Part shown: positions 25,200 through 37,900 of the stretch, piece by piece
Layout: each line of letters starts with the position of its first letter
How positions within the stretch are numbered: position 1 is the stretch's first letter
Source of the DNA: Melitaea cinxia
Lineage: Eukaryota > Arthropoda > Insecta > Lepidoptera > Nymphalidae
Direction: 5' to 3'
DNA length: 64,000 bases
NCBI RefSeq assembly: GCF_905220565.1
Contig: NC_059419.1
Location: 1,426,001-1,490,000 of the forward strand
Position numbers and translations under genes: made by a program
The notes under the pieces: model-generated
What the model was told of the DNA's origin: nothing
The model's input: only the letters and a program-made list of their open reading frames with translations
The model's database searches: none

Positions 25200-25204
25200 T
25201 GTAT

Positions 25205-25504
25205 TATATATTTATTAATAGTATAAAGCTAAAGAGTTTGTTTGTTTGAACGCGCTAATCTCAGGAACTAGTGGTCCGATTTGAAAATGTTTTCAGTGTT
25301 AGATAGCCCATTTATTGAGAAAGGCTATAGGCTATATATCATCACGCTAATACCAATAGAAGCGGACCACTAAAGAAGAATGTTTCAAAGTCGGGCTTAT
25401 TTTTCCCTTTGAGAGCTTCCGCTGCGTACGCTGTAATTTCGTAAAATTCATGTATGACAGATTTGATCCTATTCCACGCGGACAAAGTCGCGGGCTGAAG
25501 CTAG
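25205..25504 (+). mobile_element. LEP1-type Helitron-like element
   Basis: It contains 'agagtttgtttgtttgaacg', 'ctcaggaactagtggtccg', 'tattgagaaaggctatagg', 'accaatagaagcgga' and 'ccacgcggacaaagtcgcgg', ending CTAG (25501-25504) then T. It lies head-to-tail directly after the 25001-25199 copy. Confidence 0.65.
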
Positions 25505-25869
25505 TTATTATATATTAGGCTGTATAAATAGGATGTTAGTATCAAAGACAATAGAACACACCTGCTAATGGGCGACCCACGATTGTAGTTTATTTAAAGC
25601 TGTTTCACACTGAATATGTATCATCTGCTCGGTGATAATGTGATTAGAGTGTATTGTGATAATGAAACTATTATTTTTTCGTAAATTTGACGTTCTAAAG
25701 TAAAAGTTATATTTGCTTTTGTCGAATAAATAGTTTATCGGAAGTTACCCAGAGGTTATCATTATTAAATATGCTGTGAATATATATATTTTTAATTGTT
25801 CTTCACAAAGTGCAATCATATACGTTTTCGGATTTGTCTAGTACAACAAAAATTTCTATTTCTATAAAT

Positions 25870-28250
25870 TTTTAACCGACTTCAAAAAAAGGAAGAGATT
25901 CTCAATTCGACTTATTTTTTAAATGTATTTTAAACTTAACTTTAAGTAACTTTAGATTTGGTGGATCGATTTTAGTGGTGAGTGTCATGTTTTTTAAATG
26001 AGATTTGATCACTACTTTTTGAGTAATCTTTGATAAAGCGTATTTACTTGACTTTTTTTTTCGTGTACTTACATTGTATAACTTGTCGATGTCGGTTTTT
26101 TTTTCGTTTGCGAGCAAACACAACATTGTTCGTGCAGTGCTTTAGGATATATTATCATAGAGAGTCAACTTATTTATTTGACATGTCCAGTATGTGATGA
26201 CAGTTAATATATAAAAGATATAAATGATATACAAATAGGGCAAGTGAAGTTATTGTATTAGTCTAAACAATAAAGGATGACAAACTATTCAATAATTTCC
26301 TTTTTGGAAATCATCAAAATTAATTTAAACCTCAGTTAACATTCATTTGAAACGAATATTAAACGAATGCGCTAATTTTTCTGCTTTGATTGATTCCTAA
26401 ACATATTTAATGATATTTTCACGTCGATATATCGAACAAACCATTGCTAAAAGTAAAACGTATGGCGGTATATGGCTTTCAATGCATCATTGTGCTGTAT
26501 ATGGCGGCTTATGATATCAATTGTGAACACAGCCATGCATGGGGCAACTCAAATGTGTGCTAATAAGTGCGCTAGTAAGGTGATAACGAGTAGCGTTGCG
26601 CGATAGCTCTCTTTCACTTGTATCTTTGATACCATTTTTAACCGACTTCCAAAAAAGGAGGAGGTTCTCAATTCGACTGTATTTTTTTTTTTTTTTTTTT
26701 TTTTTTTATGTATGTTACATCAGAACTTTTGACCAGGTAGACCGATTTCGACAAATTTTGTTTTAATCGAAAGGTGGTGTGTGCCGATTGGTCCCATTTA
26801 AATTTATTTGAGATCTAACAACTACTTTTCGAATTATATCTAATAATGCGTTTTTACTTGACGCTTTTTTCGTCGACCTACGTTGTATTATACCACATAA
26901 CTTTCTACTGGGTGTACCGATTTTGATAATTCTTTTTTTGTTGGAAAGGGGATATCCCTAGTTTGGTACCATGATAAGGAAACCAGGATCTGATGATGGG
27001 ATCCCAGAGAAATCGAGAGAAACTCTTGAAAATCCGCAATAACTTTTTACTGGGTGTATCCATTTTGATAATTTTTACTTTAATCGAAAGCTGATGTTTA
27101 TCATGTGGTCACATATAAATTTTATCGAGATCTGATAACTACTTTTTGATTAATCTTTGATAACGCGTATTTACTTGACATTATTTTCGTCACCCTACGT
27201 TGTATTATACGTTATATCTTTTTACTGGGTGCACTGATTTTGATCTTTTTTGTATAAATCAAAAGCTAATACTTGTCATGTCGTCCGTTTTAAATATGAT
27301 TGAGATATAATGAGCAATTTTTGAGTAATCTTTGATGACACGTATTTACATGACGATGTTAAGACGACTGTGGTCATGTTCAATACTTTGCCACAACGCC
27401 ATCTATCAAAATGTAATGAAATTACTTCGTTCACTATCGATCAAATTACAATATTCCACTAGAGTAGAGAGTAGCAGTTTATTCGTTATAAATATATTTG
27501 AGCTTTTAATTTTTGAGTTATCGCTAATACTGGGTATTTACTTGGCTATTTTACGTCGACCAACGTTATATTAACCTCATTACTATTTTACTGGGTGGAC
27601 CGATATCGATGATTCTTTTTTTAATCGATAGGTGGTGCTTGTCATGTGGTCCTATTTAAATATAATTGAGATTTGACTCGAACTTTTTGAGCTATATCTT
27701 ATATGGCGTATTTACTTGACTGTTTTTGGAGTTTTCTCCTTAAGAATCGATTTTCATTTAAGGCCCCGGAATGAAAAAATTGAACAGTAAAATCTACTGA
27801 ACGAATGACCTTGTTAGAGATGGCGTTCAGACGTTTTCTAATAACGCAATTAGGTTCCGATAGATGGCGTTATTGCATTCATTTATTTACAATTTGATAT
27901 AGTAATAATATATTTCTTAGACAGTGCATCGGAGCTGTGTGAAAACATGAACATTACATATTTTTAATAAAAAAGACATAAACCGTAATTCAATATAAAT
28001 CCGCTTCAACTAAAAAACCCGCCGTAATAAGCGATGTCAGCGCTTCGCGCGAATCGACGACGGGCCTTTTATGAAATTTCTGCCTACAATCGCTAACAAA
28101 ATGTTAGAAATAACAGTAGAACATTATATAATTCTACAATTTTATAATGTCGCGTTATATGGAATACGAACAAAGTATTACTATTTTTTCGTCGATCTAC
28201 GTTGTATTACTCTTCGATGTAATTGAAGTCGGTTTTTTTTTCGTTTGCGA
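25870..28250 (+). repeat. Degenerate tandem repeat array of the 'accgacttc..' family
   Basis: The array opens with 'accgacttcaaaaaaaggaa' (25875) and again near 26640. It then repeats a diverged unit of about 160-185 bp. Recurrent landmarks are a 'gcgtatttacttgac' block near 26038, 26846, 27164, 27338 and 27708, an 'actgggtg.accgatttt' block, and 'ctacgttgtatta'. A poly(T) run interrupts it near 26683-26707. The block at 27720-27900 has an inverted counterpart at 32930-33115, and a minus-strand piece occurs at 59580-59775. It is non-coding; the open frames at 25902-26126, 27332-27574 and 28147-28350 fall within it. Confidence 0.65.
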
Positions 28251-28796
28251 GCAAACACAATTATTAATTACTAGTAACCCTTATTTGCGGTCATTTTCTA
28301 ACAGACGCTATATTATCATACTAAAAAAAATAAGCTTTAATTTGATATAAGAAAACATGAATATTATAAGTACGCCATGAACGTAAAAATACTACAAATT
28401 ATTACCTGTTTACTTATGGCTGATATTTAAATGCGGCCGAGTGGGCTTCAACACCCATGGTTTTTTTAATTTTTCAATATACATTGCTGTGATGTAAATA
28501 ATATTTCATTTAATCGAGATGTCAATGAATTTTTTTTCGGAAAATTAATATTTATTTATCAATGTATTTGTTATGTAGAAGTTAGTTTTAATATCTACGC
28601 GATGAACGTAATGATTTTGCAGCGGAATCTTAGGCTACTAGTGGCAGGATGACGGCCAGTCCGCCGGTATTTAATTCTCCAGACTGAGGCACACCTCACA
28701 ATGTGATTCGTTTCAAGCAGCACTGCCTTTTTAATGTAACTTTAGTGTAGTTATTATTAGTATATTTTATTAAGAAGTAATAACTTTTCGTTACAG

Positions 28797-28856
28797 CTTG
28801 GTGCCGAGTGCGTAGCAAGAGTCTAACGTAAGAAGGGAAAGCTTTCTACACTGAGG
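28797..28856 (+). other. Gbeta13F: 5' UTR part of G-beta first coding exon
   Basis: An acceptor, 'aacttttcgttacag', ends at 28796, directly before 60 bases of leader that run into the ATG at 28857. At least one upstream non-coding exon must therefore exist. I could not place it with confidence. Confidence 0.55.
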
Positions 28857-28913
28857 ATGAACGAGTTAGACAGCCTGCGCCAGGAGGCGGAGACCCTTAA
28901 GAATGCCATTCGG
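28857..28913 (+). CDS. Gbeta13F: G-beta coding exon 1 (residues 1-19)
   Basis: ATG at 28857 begins MNELDSLRQEAETLKNAIR, the conserved start of the G-beta coiled coil. The exon ends in phase 0 at CGG with donor GTATGC. There is no in-frame upstream ATG in the 60-base leader after the acceptor. Confidence 0.96.
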
Positions 28914-31900
28914 GTATGCACATACAATAATTTTAACATTGTATATAACATTTCGATAACCTCTTAAGTTGAGGTGAAACCCTTAGGAAGAACGTCCACC
29001 TCGTGCCCTTCTAAAGGGCTGCCATTTTTTTTTCACGGCTTCATGTTTAGTACGCGATCTCTCCTATAGGTGACGCTGTAAAGTCCATTAGGGTCAACAA
29101 TAAAAAACATTCCAAAGAAAATATAACATACAATGTAACTCAAACCTTTTTGTCTACTGTTACATTCGTGTGATAATATTTCAGTCGAAGGTCGATCAAT
29201 GACATCATAATATTTTTGACAAGTTTGTGCAATGTTGCTAGTATTGTGTCACTATGTCGTCATAATGAAATATAAAAATTTCTCGAGTCACAATGTTCGT
29301 TACCGCACTCCTCCGAAACGGCTGGACCGATTTTTATGAAATTTTGTGTGTATATCGGGTAGGTTTGAGAATCGGCCAAAATCTAATTTATAAGACGGGG
29401 GATTGTGGAGGTTAATTACGTATGACAAAAAAAAAACATTTGCGGAATCAGCTAGTTTCATATAATAATCACACTGATACAGGCGGACACACAGTTAAAC
29501 ATATACCACCTTCTGTCCTTTTGTTTCACGATGCTAGAAATGGACATTAATCTAATCACTTTTTTCCAACATATTAATTCAAATTAAAACATCGAATTTT
29601 CGTTACTCCGACTACACATGCATACTCTACTTAATGATTCCTTTGACCCAGTTTCCTGGGCGTATAATATGGAAATACCCTTTTTTACTGCTCCCTAGTT
29701 GCTATCAACTTTTTCTGGTAAAAAGTATACGACCCAGAATGCAACATGTTACTGTGTTAGTTTTTTTAGGTTTTTTTTTTTGTTTTAATCATATTGTGCT
29801 GTACTTTCAAAATCATTTAGTAGCTTAATAAAGGAGAGGTGTGATCAAAGTCAAAATAAGTCTTGTTTAAGTAGGCATTTTAAGGTAATTTTATTCTAAA
29901 ACCCGTGATCGAAGCTCGGTTCCGATAGTGTTAAACTTCAAATAAATTCAATAATAATACACAATCCTGCCTTTCAAACTATATTTGTCAATCACGTTCA
30001 CCAATTTAAGAGTAATTTCCTAAAAAAAAATGTGATTGGCTAATGTTCATGCCACTCGATACTGTAGTCGACATCAATTCATGTTACAATAATAAGTAAA
30101 TACATAATATGAAGTATTTTCCTAATACTATACGTGTTTGTGTATCCCACTGAAGTTTATCTAAATTAATTTATATGTTTTCAAAACTGTTCACGTGGCT
30201 TGTGGTCAGTGACGTAGCGAGCTCAACTCGCGTCCGGGGCATAATAGTAGTTTTAGACTAAAAGTTTTTAAAACCATATAATATGTCCAGCATTTTTAGT
30301 TTTGCGGACCATTCGGTTCCCCTTTGTGTGTAGCGCCCTTTGTAATTGTAGAAAGGTAGACAGGTCACAGCGCAGTTTAGGCCCAACAGCTGTTTCCCTA
30401 GACCTTTTTTCAGAGGTATCAGAGTAGTTATGCCAGACTCTTACTTGCTAAAAACCGCACGTGTGAGCAGTCTTCCGCCTATAGGTGGGACAAGATGGGG
30501 TCGCGCTAGCTTTCACCACCTGTTCTCTAGACGATTGTGCTTGTGGTGTATACTGATTTGTGTTTTCGCGCCCTCGAAGCAAGAGTAAATATTAGTAAGT
30601 TCGTAAAGTATAAGGCGTTTTAAATTAATCTGTCTTAACTGGTTTCAAAATCACTTCCCGAATCTATATGAATCTTAAATTATAAACCTGAAAAGTTTGT
30701 TTGTTTAAACGCGCTAAACTCAGGATCTAATGGTTCATCATCATCATCACTTCAGCCAATTACAGTCCAAAACTGGACGTAGGCCTCCACAAGTTCGCGC
30801 CAAAAATGACGTTAACTTATGTGTTTTGCCTGCCCATAGTCACCACGCTGGGCAAGCGGGTTGGTGATCGCAGAGCTGCCTTTGTCGCGTCGAAGACACT
30901 GCTACCCGTCTTCGACCTGTGTATTTCAAAGCCAGCAGTTGAGTGGTTATTCCGCCATCGGTCGGCTTTTTGAGTTCCAATGTGGTAGTGGAACTATGTT
31001 ATCCCTTAATCGCCTCTTACGACACCCTCGGAAAAAGACGCTATAGTCTTCATTGCCGTAACCACACAGCTAACTATTGGTTCGAATAGAAAACATATTT
31101 TTGTTTTGCATAGCCCCATTACCGAGGAAGGCTATAGGCTATTTTTTTCCTCAAATTAACGCGAGTGAAACCGCGGGCACAGCTAGTTATAGTTATAAAT
31201 TGTTCCACTTCGTCCGTCATCGTCGTGAAACATTGAACGGAAAACATTTAGTTTCAGAGTACAGTACGCGCCGCGTCTGCGCAAGGTCGATCAATTCCGT
31301 CGTTTGAATTCTCTGAATATGTTTTAATAGTTCGATTTCAGGTGAAACGTACTGCGGTTTTGTTCTTAGTATTTTTTCTTAATACGTTGGTTAAGTAAGT
31401 AATTTATAAGGAGCGAACATTACGTTACGTTTGAACTAAATCTCCCCCACTCTCGTTACAAAAATGGATTAGAATTTTGCAAATAATAAAATAGGTTACG
31501 TAACGAAAAATTATGAATACATAAAAAAAACTGCAGTGTTAGCCCGAATTTTGTAAATGATGTGTAGCGTATATAGTATGGAATAAAGCATTGAAATAAT
31601 TAAATAAAAGCTGTTCCGAAACTAATGACATAAACTTTGTATTTGTTGCATTCCATTTTTAACTATGTGCATGTGATTTTATACCTCACTTAATTAATAC
31701 GGATTGAAATGGATTTGAAATATTAATAACAATATGGTATAGTTAAAAAAAAATTTACAGATTTTTTATCAGAATTAATTATAATTATTATTCGTGTAAC
31801 TTAAAATTATTGTTTTAGCCGAGCTTATTTACTTCTATCCCATTAATATTACGTTATTATTGATGAAAAAAAGTGATATTATATTACACATAATTGTAGG

Positions 31901-34900
31901 CTCATTAGCGCATCGGTCGCGCGGTCACAGCACTGGCTTGTGGCTGTTGCGCTAGCGATTGCGGGTTCGATCCTCGCTCATGGCATACATTTATATTGAC
32001 CATACAGATGTTTGCCATCGTCTCGGGGTTTGTGTTTCTTCCGGACCCCAGGAGTGAATCTTTGTGGGGGCCGTTGAGTTTGAGGTGCTATTTATTTAAT
32101 TTATAATGATTATCTATGTATAATAATATATAAATTCGTCTCTAAGGATGCCCGTAAAGCGGCATGCGACACGTCGCTCGCCCAGGCGACGGCAAACCTG
32201 GAGCCGATTGGTCGCATCCAGATGCGCACCCGCCGTACACTGCGAGGACACCTCGCCAAGATCTACGCGATGCACTGGGGCAGCGACTCGAGGTAATGTA
32301 TCTGTATAAAAGATAATTTATTATGTTGGTAGCTTACTTCTCGTCGGATTTTTTTTTATATTCTGATTTAGGTTGGCATAAAGCTTACGGCTCATTTGGT
32401 AAGCGGTTACCGTAGCCTATTGAATTATAGACGGTTGCAACATCAGAAGCAACACAGGAACAATACTATTTGAGAGCAGTATTATTATCTGTGGTCTATT
32501 TCTTAGGGGCCCTTCAAGTATTGCGTAACGAAATTTAAAGGGGGGATTAAAAATCTTCAAACAATGCGTTACATAAGTATGTTTTAATTCAGCTTCTTAT
32601 TACAAAAATATAGTGTATAATATAGATATAATAAGAGTTACAAAATATAATTGAATCAGAGAGGTCTGAACGAGGTTCTTATTAAAAATTATCTTGTAGG
32701 GTTTCGTATAAACACATCTACATATTTACTGAATAAATTGTTAAAAAACAGGTACTTAAAATAATAGTAATTTTAACACTTGCAAAAATTAAAAAAAATA
32801 GTGTGTGTGTCAGCTCTGACGCACGACTGGAGTTTACTCCTTCAGATCGACTGTGTAAATAGGCACAAAAAGGCTTACTAGTCTAAGAAAAAGTTTAATA
32901 CCATATCAAATGGTAAATAAACGAATCAAATAACGCCATCTATTAGGGTGGCGGAGATGGCGTTATTACAAAACGTCGTCGTCTATCGGAACACTAGTCG
33001 GTTTCGATAGATGGCGTTACGAGAAACGTAACGAGGTCATTCGTTCAGTAGATTTTACTTCTCATATTTTTTTCATACCGGGCGCCTTATATGAAAATCG
33101 ATTCTTAAGAAGTTAACTCCAACAAAACTGACTGCAAAAGTGTTTGAATAATAATAAATAAACGTTAATAAAGAAATATTTATAATGTGTATGATTATTA
33201 AAAGCGGTCAAAGAATTCATTAAGAACATCATAACTACTTCTAATCTCGTCAATTGTTAGAAAGATATCTTGTTTGATATACATATGTCATAGTATTCTG
33301 AAATATAAGACACTGACCACTCTCAGTCTATTTTTCTCGTATACTTGAATTTTTCCAAATCTTATTGTTTTCTAATGTTACTCATTACAATGAAATAACT
33401 TTTTCGGTTTTTTTTTTATAATTAGGCTTGCGTTTGACCACTATTTCAGCTGATTTTAAGTGACAATGCGGTCTAGGATGAAGCACGCTTACCTAGAAGT
33501 AGCCTATTCACTCGCGACTTAAAGATCCCCAGATTGTAGCTATCCGGAAACACAGACGCTGATAGAGGCTTCTATTCTTTGGCCGTACGAATCAAGAATG
33601 TATAAACGAATAAAAATCACTGAGCTTTGTCTTTATAATTTAATCTTTTATCGTAGCTTTTTGCGTAGAGAGGACTAATTAAAATATTGATGTAACATAA
33701 AATAGTTTCGAATAACTTTATAACGTTAGGACAACTGTCACGTCAGTCCTCCCGTGACCATGGTTGCTGTAAAGTTTCTGAAACGTCGGTCGGAAAATCC
33801 GAAAAAGTAGTTTCATTCTCTAAATCTTATTTCTTTAAGTGTGTAAATGTAAAATTTACGTATCATCCATCACGTGAGATACTTTGATCAGACACAAATG
33901 CTATTTCGACACATTGAGAACGCATTTTAACTATCGTGCAAATGAAAGTAGTGGCTAACGTATGGATTATATTAAATGTCGAAAAACATTTTACGCTTGT
34001 GTTATGACCCCCGACACAAAAAAATCGGTATTGAGTTTGAAATGCCGTGTGTCTGTGATATCGTAGCGCATGAAGAAATGCAATTATTATGATGTAGCTT
34101 TTTTTGTTGGAAAGCTGGCATAACATTATATAAACCTTTTCATTGTATCAAAATCAGTCAGTTACAAAGAATACATCAAAAAGTTTTATTGCAACTTTTT
34201 ACTAGAAAATATGAAAAGACTCCCCGATCTATTATGTACAAGGGAACGTACCCATACTACGTGACCCGTTCGAGGGGAGACACGTTTGATTTAAATACGA
34301 CGCTTGGTCACACAGGCGGGGTTTGGTCACGTAGTCAATAATCTCTTGAAAAATCTCATGCTATGATAATAAAGACAAACGTGAGCCAAAATATATATTT
34401 TTAACTTTCTGTTTGCAAAAAAATATTTAAACGATACTTTTTAATTCCTAATTAAAAACTCGAGGGGGAGGGAGGGTCTTTGCAAATACCTACGGTTTAA
34501 AAGTTGTAAAAACGGCTCACGTAGTATGGGTACGTACGTTACTTAATTTTCGAACATACGTGTTACCTAACTGTTGAAACGTCACAAATATTTTTGTGTC
34601 AGACGTTCTAAAACACAACACAAACTTAAACGCTCAAACAGTTATTGTCAAGAAAGGGGATCGAACCTAGCTCAAAAGCTAGCGGAACACTTAGACCAAA
34701 TAGTCGTCTAGGTCACTCGTACATTGGGTGTGACGTACGTATGACGTAAGCGATCATAAAATAACATTTTTGATATGACAGAGTCAGTATTAATAAAACC
34801 ATCGTGTGTGTATCGTAATCGTATACGAAATTTTCCGTATTGACGTAAAATATGACAGCACAGTTCTGCGTATATTTAATGAAATAAATAAATATGTAGT

Positions 34901-37900
34901 TGAAATATAAACTATAAACGCACACACTGTCGTCTGTTCGTATGATAAGCAACTTAATGCCTGTATTATAGACGTAAACAGTGGACTGGTACAGCTACAT
35001 TTTTTACGATAAATAATATTTATTTATGTGGCGCCATCTATCTCGCGATATACGAACTAGACAAAACTGACGTACCCTACATCGCGAGATCAAAGTTATC
35101 CGAAGATTTAACATATATACAAGAACCCGACAACAACCGTCGGGGTGGTAGCCCACCAGACTCAACACCCGTCTGGTCGGAGGATTCTCCTTTTGCGATG
35201 GCGGATGAGGAACTTTACACCCTGTTCCTCACATCCCTCAAACTGGTGACCCCGACGTGATGTTCCTCACACTCTTCCAAACATATATAAGTAAATATTT
35301 TTAGTCCAGGTCTCGTACCCTTGGGATCTGAGTCATCTGGGTCAATAGAAAATAAAGATACCGTCATAAAATAAAAATTGGATTGCCCCAGTAGTCACGT
35401 AATATACAATGATTAACATGTCCGTAATTAACGAACACAAAAGAATCGATACCGAGCCGTTACCGTTAGACAGCTAATTAGATGAGATACATTCCGGACT
35501 AATTCATTAGGTCAGAAAATGTAACAACTTCACTGAACTTAAGTAATGAGAAAAGTTTTGTCTATTATATGAAATATACGGTACTGTGTATTAAATGTTC
35601 TATATATATTTATATGTGTGTACAACCGCTCCGGTGTAGTGGTTCATGTGGCGTGTATGGGCGTAAATAATCGACGGTTTTGCGGATTCGATTCCCACTC
35701 GGGATTGATATTTGTAGCTGTTGAAATATTTCTTTTCGGTTTGGATGTCTGTAGACCCATCTACAGTAGGGAATATATCGCCAGATCCTTCTACTACATG
35801 TAGACAGAGGCCTATTCCCAGCTGTGGGATATTACAGGCTGAATTGTATCGTGTGCAAGGTAGAGGCATTAAGCTATATACAGATACATACCACTTCTAA
35901 TCTATGAATATAATTCAGTCAATTGTAAGCAGTATAGCTTTAGTCGTAAACCTGTCGTGTCGAAATTATTGCTCCTATTTTACTGATTGTTTACATAAAG
36001 CTTATCTATACTAATATTATAAAAAGTAAAGATTTGATTGTTTGTTTGCATTGAATAGGCTCCGAAACTACTGAACTGAATTCTTTCACTGTTGGGAAGC
36101 TACACTATCCGCAGGTGACATAGGCTAAGATATATTTTCAAAAAAAATTGGGGGAAAAAATATTTTGATTTTTTTTTTATTTATTTATTTATTTTTTTTT
36201 TTTTTATACAATGATAGGCTTGCGTTTGACCACTATTTTACCTGATGATAAGTGAGAATGCGGTCTAAGATGGAGCACGCTTACCTAGAAGTAACCTATT
36301 CACTCGCGACTTAAAGATCCCCAGGTTATAATTTTCTGAAAACACAGACGCTGGTAGAGAGTTCCATTCTTTGGCTGTACGGATCGAGAATGTACTAGCG
36401 AATCGCTTTTAAATATCCGTGCAAAGCCGGAGCGGGATGCTAGTATATGATATGCGATATGTGTGATTTAAATTTAAAAAATTTTAATCGTTGAGGAGAT
36501 TATCAATACTGATGCTCTATCTGAAATTGCTTAGAAAAGATACTCCAATTGTGTCAAAATTTTATCGCTAGTAGACATAATCAGAGATAGATCGATTATT
36601 GAAAATGGACGTTACAGAGATTTTTCCTTATTCTAATTACTTTCGCTGAAGTTGTAAAAAAGTAAAACTTAGCCATATAGGTATATAAATTATGACGCAT
36701 CCGTAATATGTCGTGTCCATCGTCAGGTATCAATACCATCGATTGAAATAGCAAGCCAAGATTATTTGCTTATAAACGTATTAACGCCCTCATAAAGACG
36801 GACGATAAAAAATTTACACCACTAATTCGCCTAAATTAAATTCGAATACAAAGTCATACACTTCAATAGAATTTGATTTTTTTTATCGTTACGTTTTCTT
36901 AGGAAATTACGTCGGATACACAAACAACATCCTCTTGCGTTTTCCTCAATACTGTAATAATATGGTAGTCTGTGATACAATACAATGGGCCTGTTTCACC
37001 GATTATTCATGAAGTTTATCTTGCAAATAAGTTACGAATATACTTTAACAGTTGGAGGTAGAATTAGGACACTAGGATCTGTTTCTCCTCAATTACTAAG
37101 AAATATTTTTAGATTCATAATTGCAAATAGAAATAACTCATATATTGTAATTCAATGGTAATTTATTTTTATCTTGGAATCGTCACTCGTTCGTTCATCA
37201 ATACCGATGAAACAGGCCCTCAGAAGTCAGGACCTATGGTTGATATTATAGTTAATCTCGCACATAAGTTACGAATTGATTTTAACTGAAAGGTATTATA
37301 GTAAATATTTTTAATTTTCTCAATATATCTATTTTAATGACGACCTCTCTGGTGCAATGGTGCGTGTGCCGTTTCGGCTGCGCCTAAACACCGACGGTCG
37401 TAGGTTCGATTGCCGCTCGGAGTGGATATATTTGTGTTGGTACAAAATTTTATTTCCTGTCTAGTTGTGGGTCCATGCCTCGGGAGCACGTTAAGCTTTC
37501 GGTCCCGATTGTTATCATTTACACTTATAGATATCGTTAGTCTTAGTAGGGACCTTGGAGCATCGTGGTCGATTAAGCTCTGATCGTTCTTCTAAATGGG
37601 GAAAGAGGCCTATGTCCAGCTGTGAGATATTACAGGCTCAAGCTATTTTAATGCTCTTAGGCATTTAAATGTTATAAATACCTAAAATCGAGAATTAATG
37701 CAATAAGTTTGTGTCAGAGGCTAAATAAAGTTTAGCAATAACAGAGATTTCCGTTGAAATCCGTAATCCAGGTGTAAATCAGGTCACCTATCTTTATTTC
37801 GTATATACCGAGAGTCTTGTATGGAGAAACAAAATCTATGTGCAGAGACGCGATTGAGATACGATTGGATTCTTTTAGTTTATTTTCGTTCGCTGATTGT

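Noticed and set aside
25870..28250. CRISPR-like or satellite array
   Set aside because: Units are long, degenerate and without spacer structure; the genome is eukaryotic.
31903..31980. tRNA gene
   Set aside because: Same reasoning: SINE head with a shared body, no complete cloverleaf.
33863..34126. 87-codon minus-strand frame in intron 2
   Set aside because: No motif, inside a repeat-rich intron, and no splice support.
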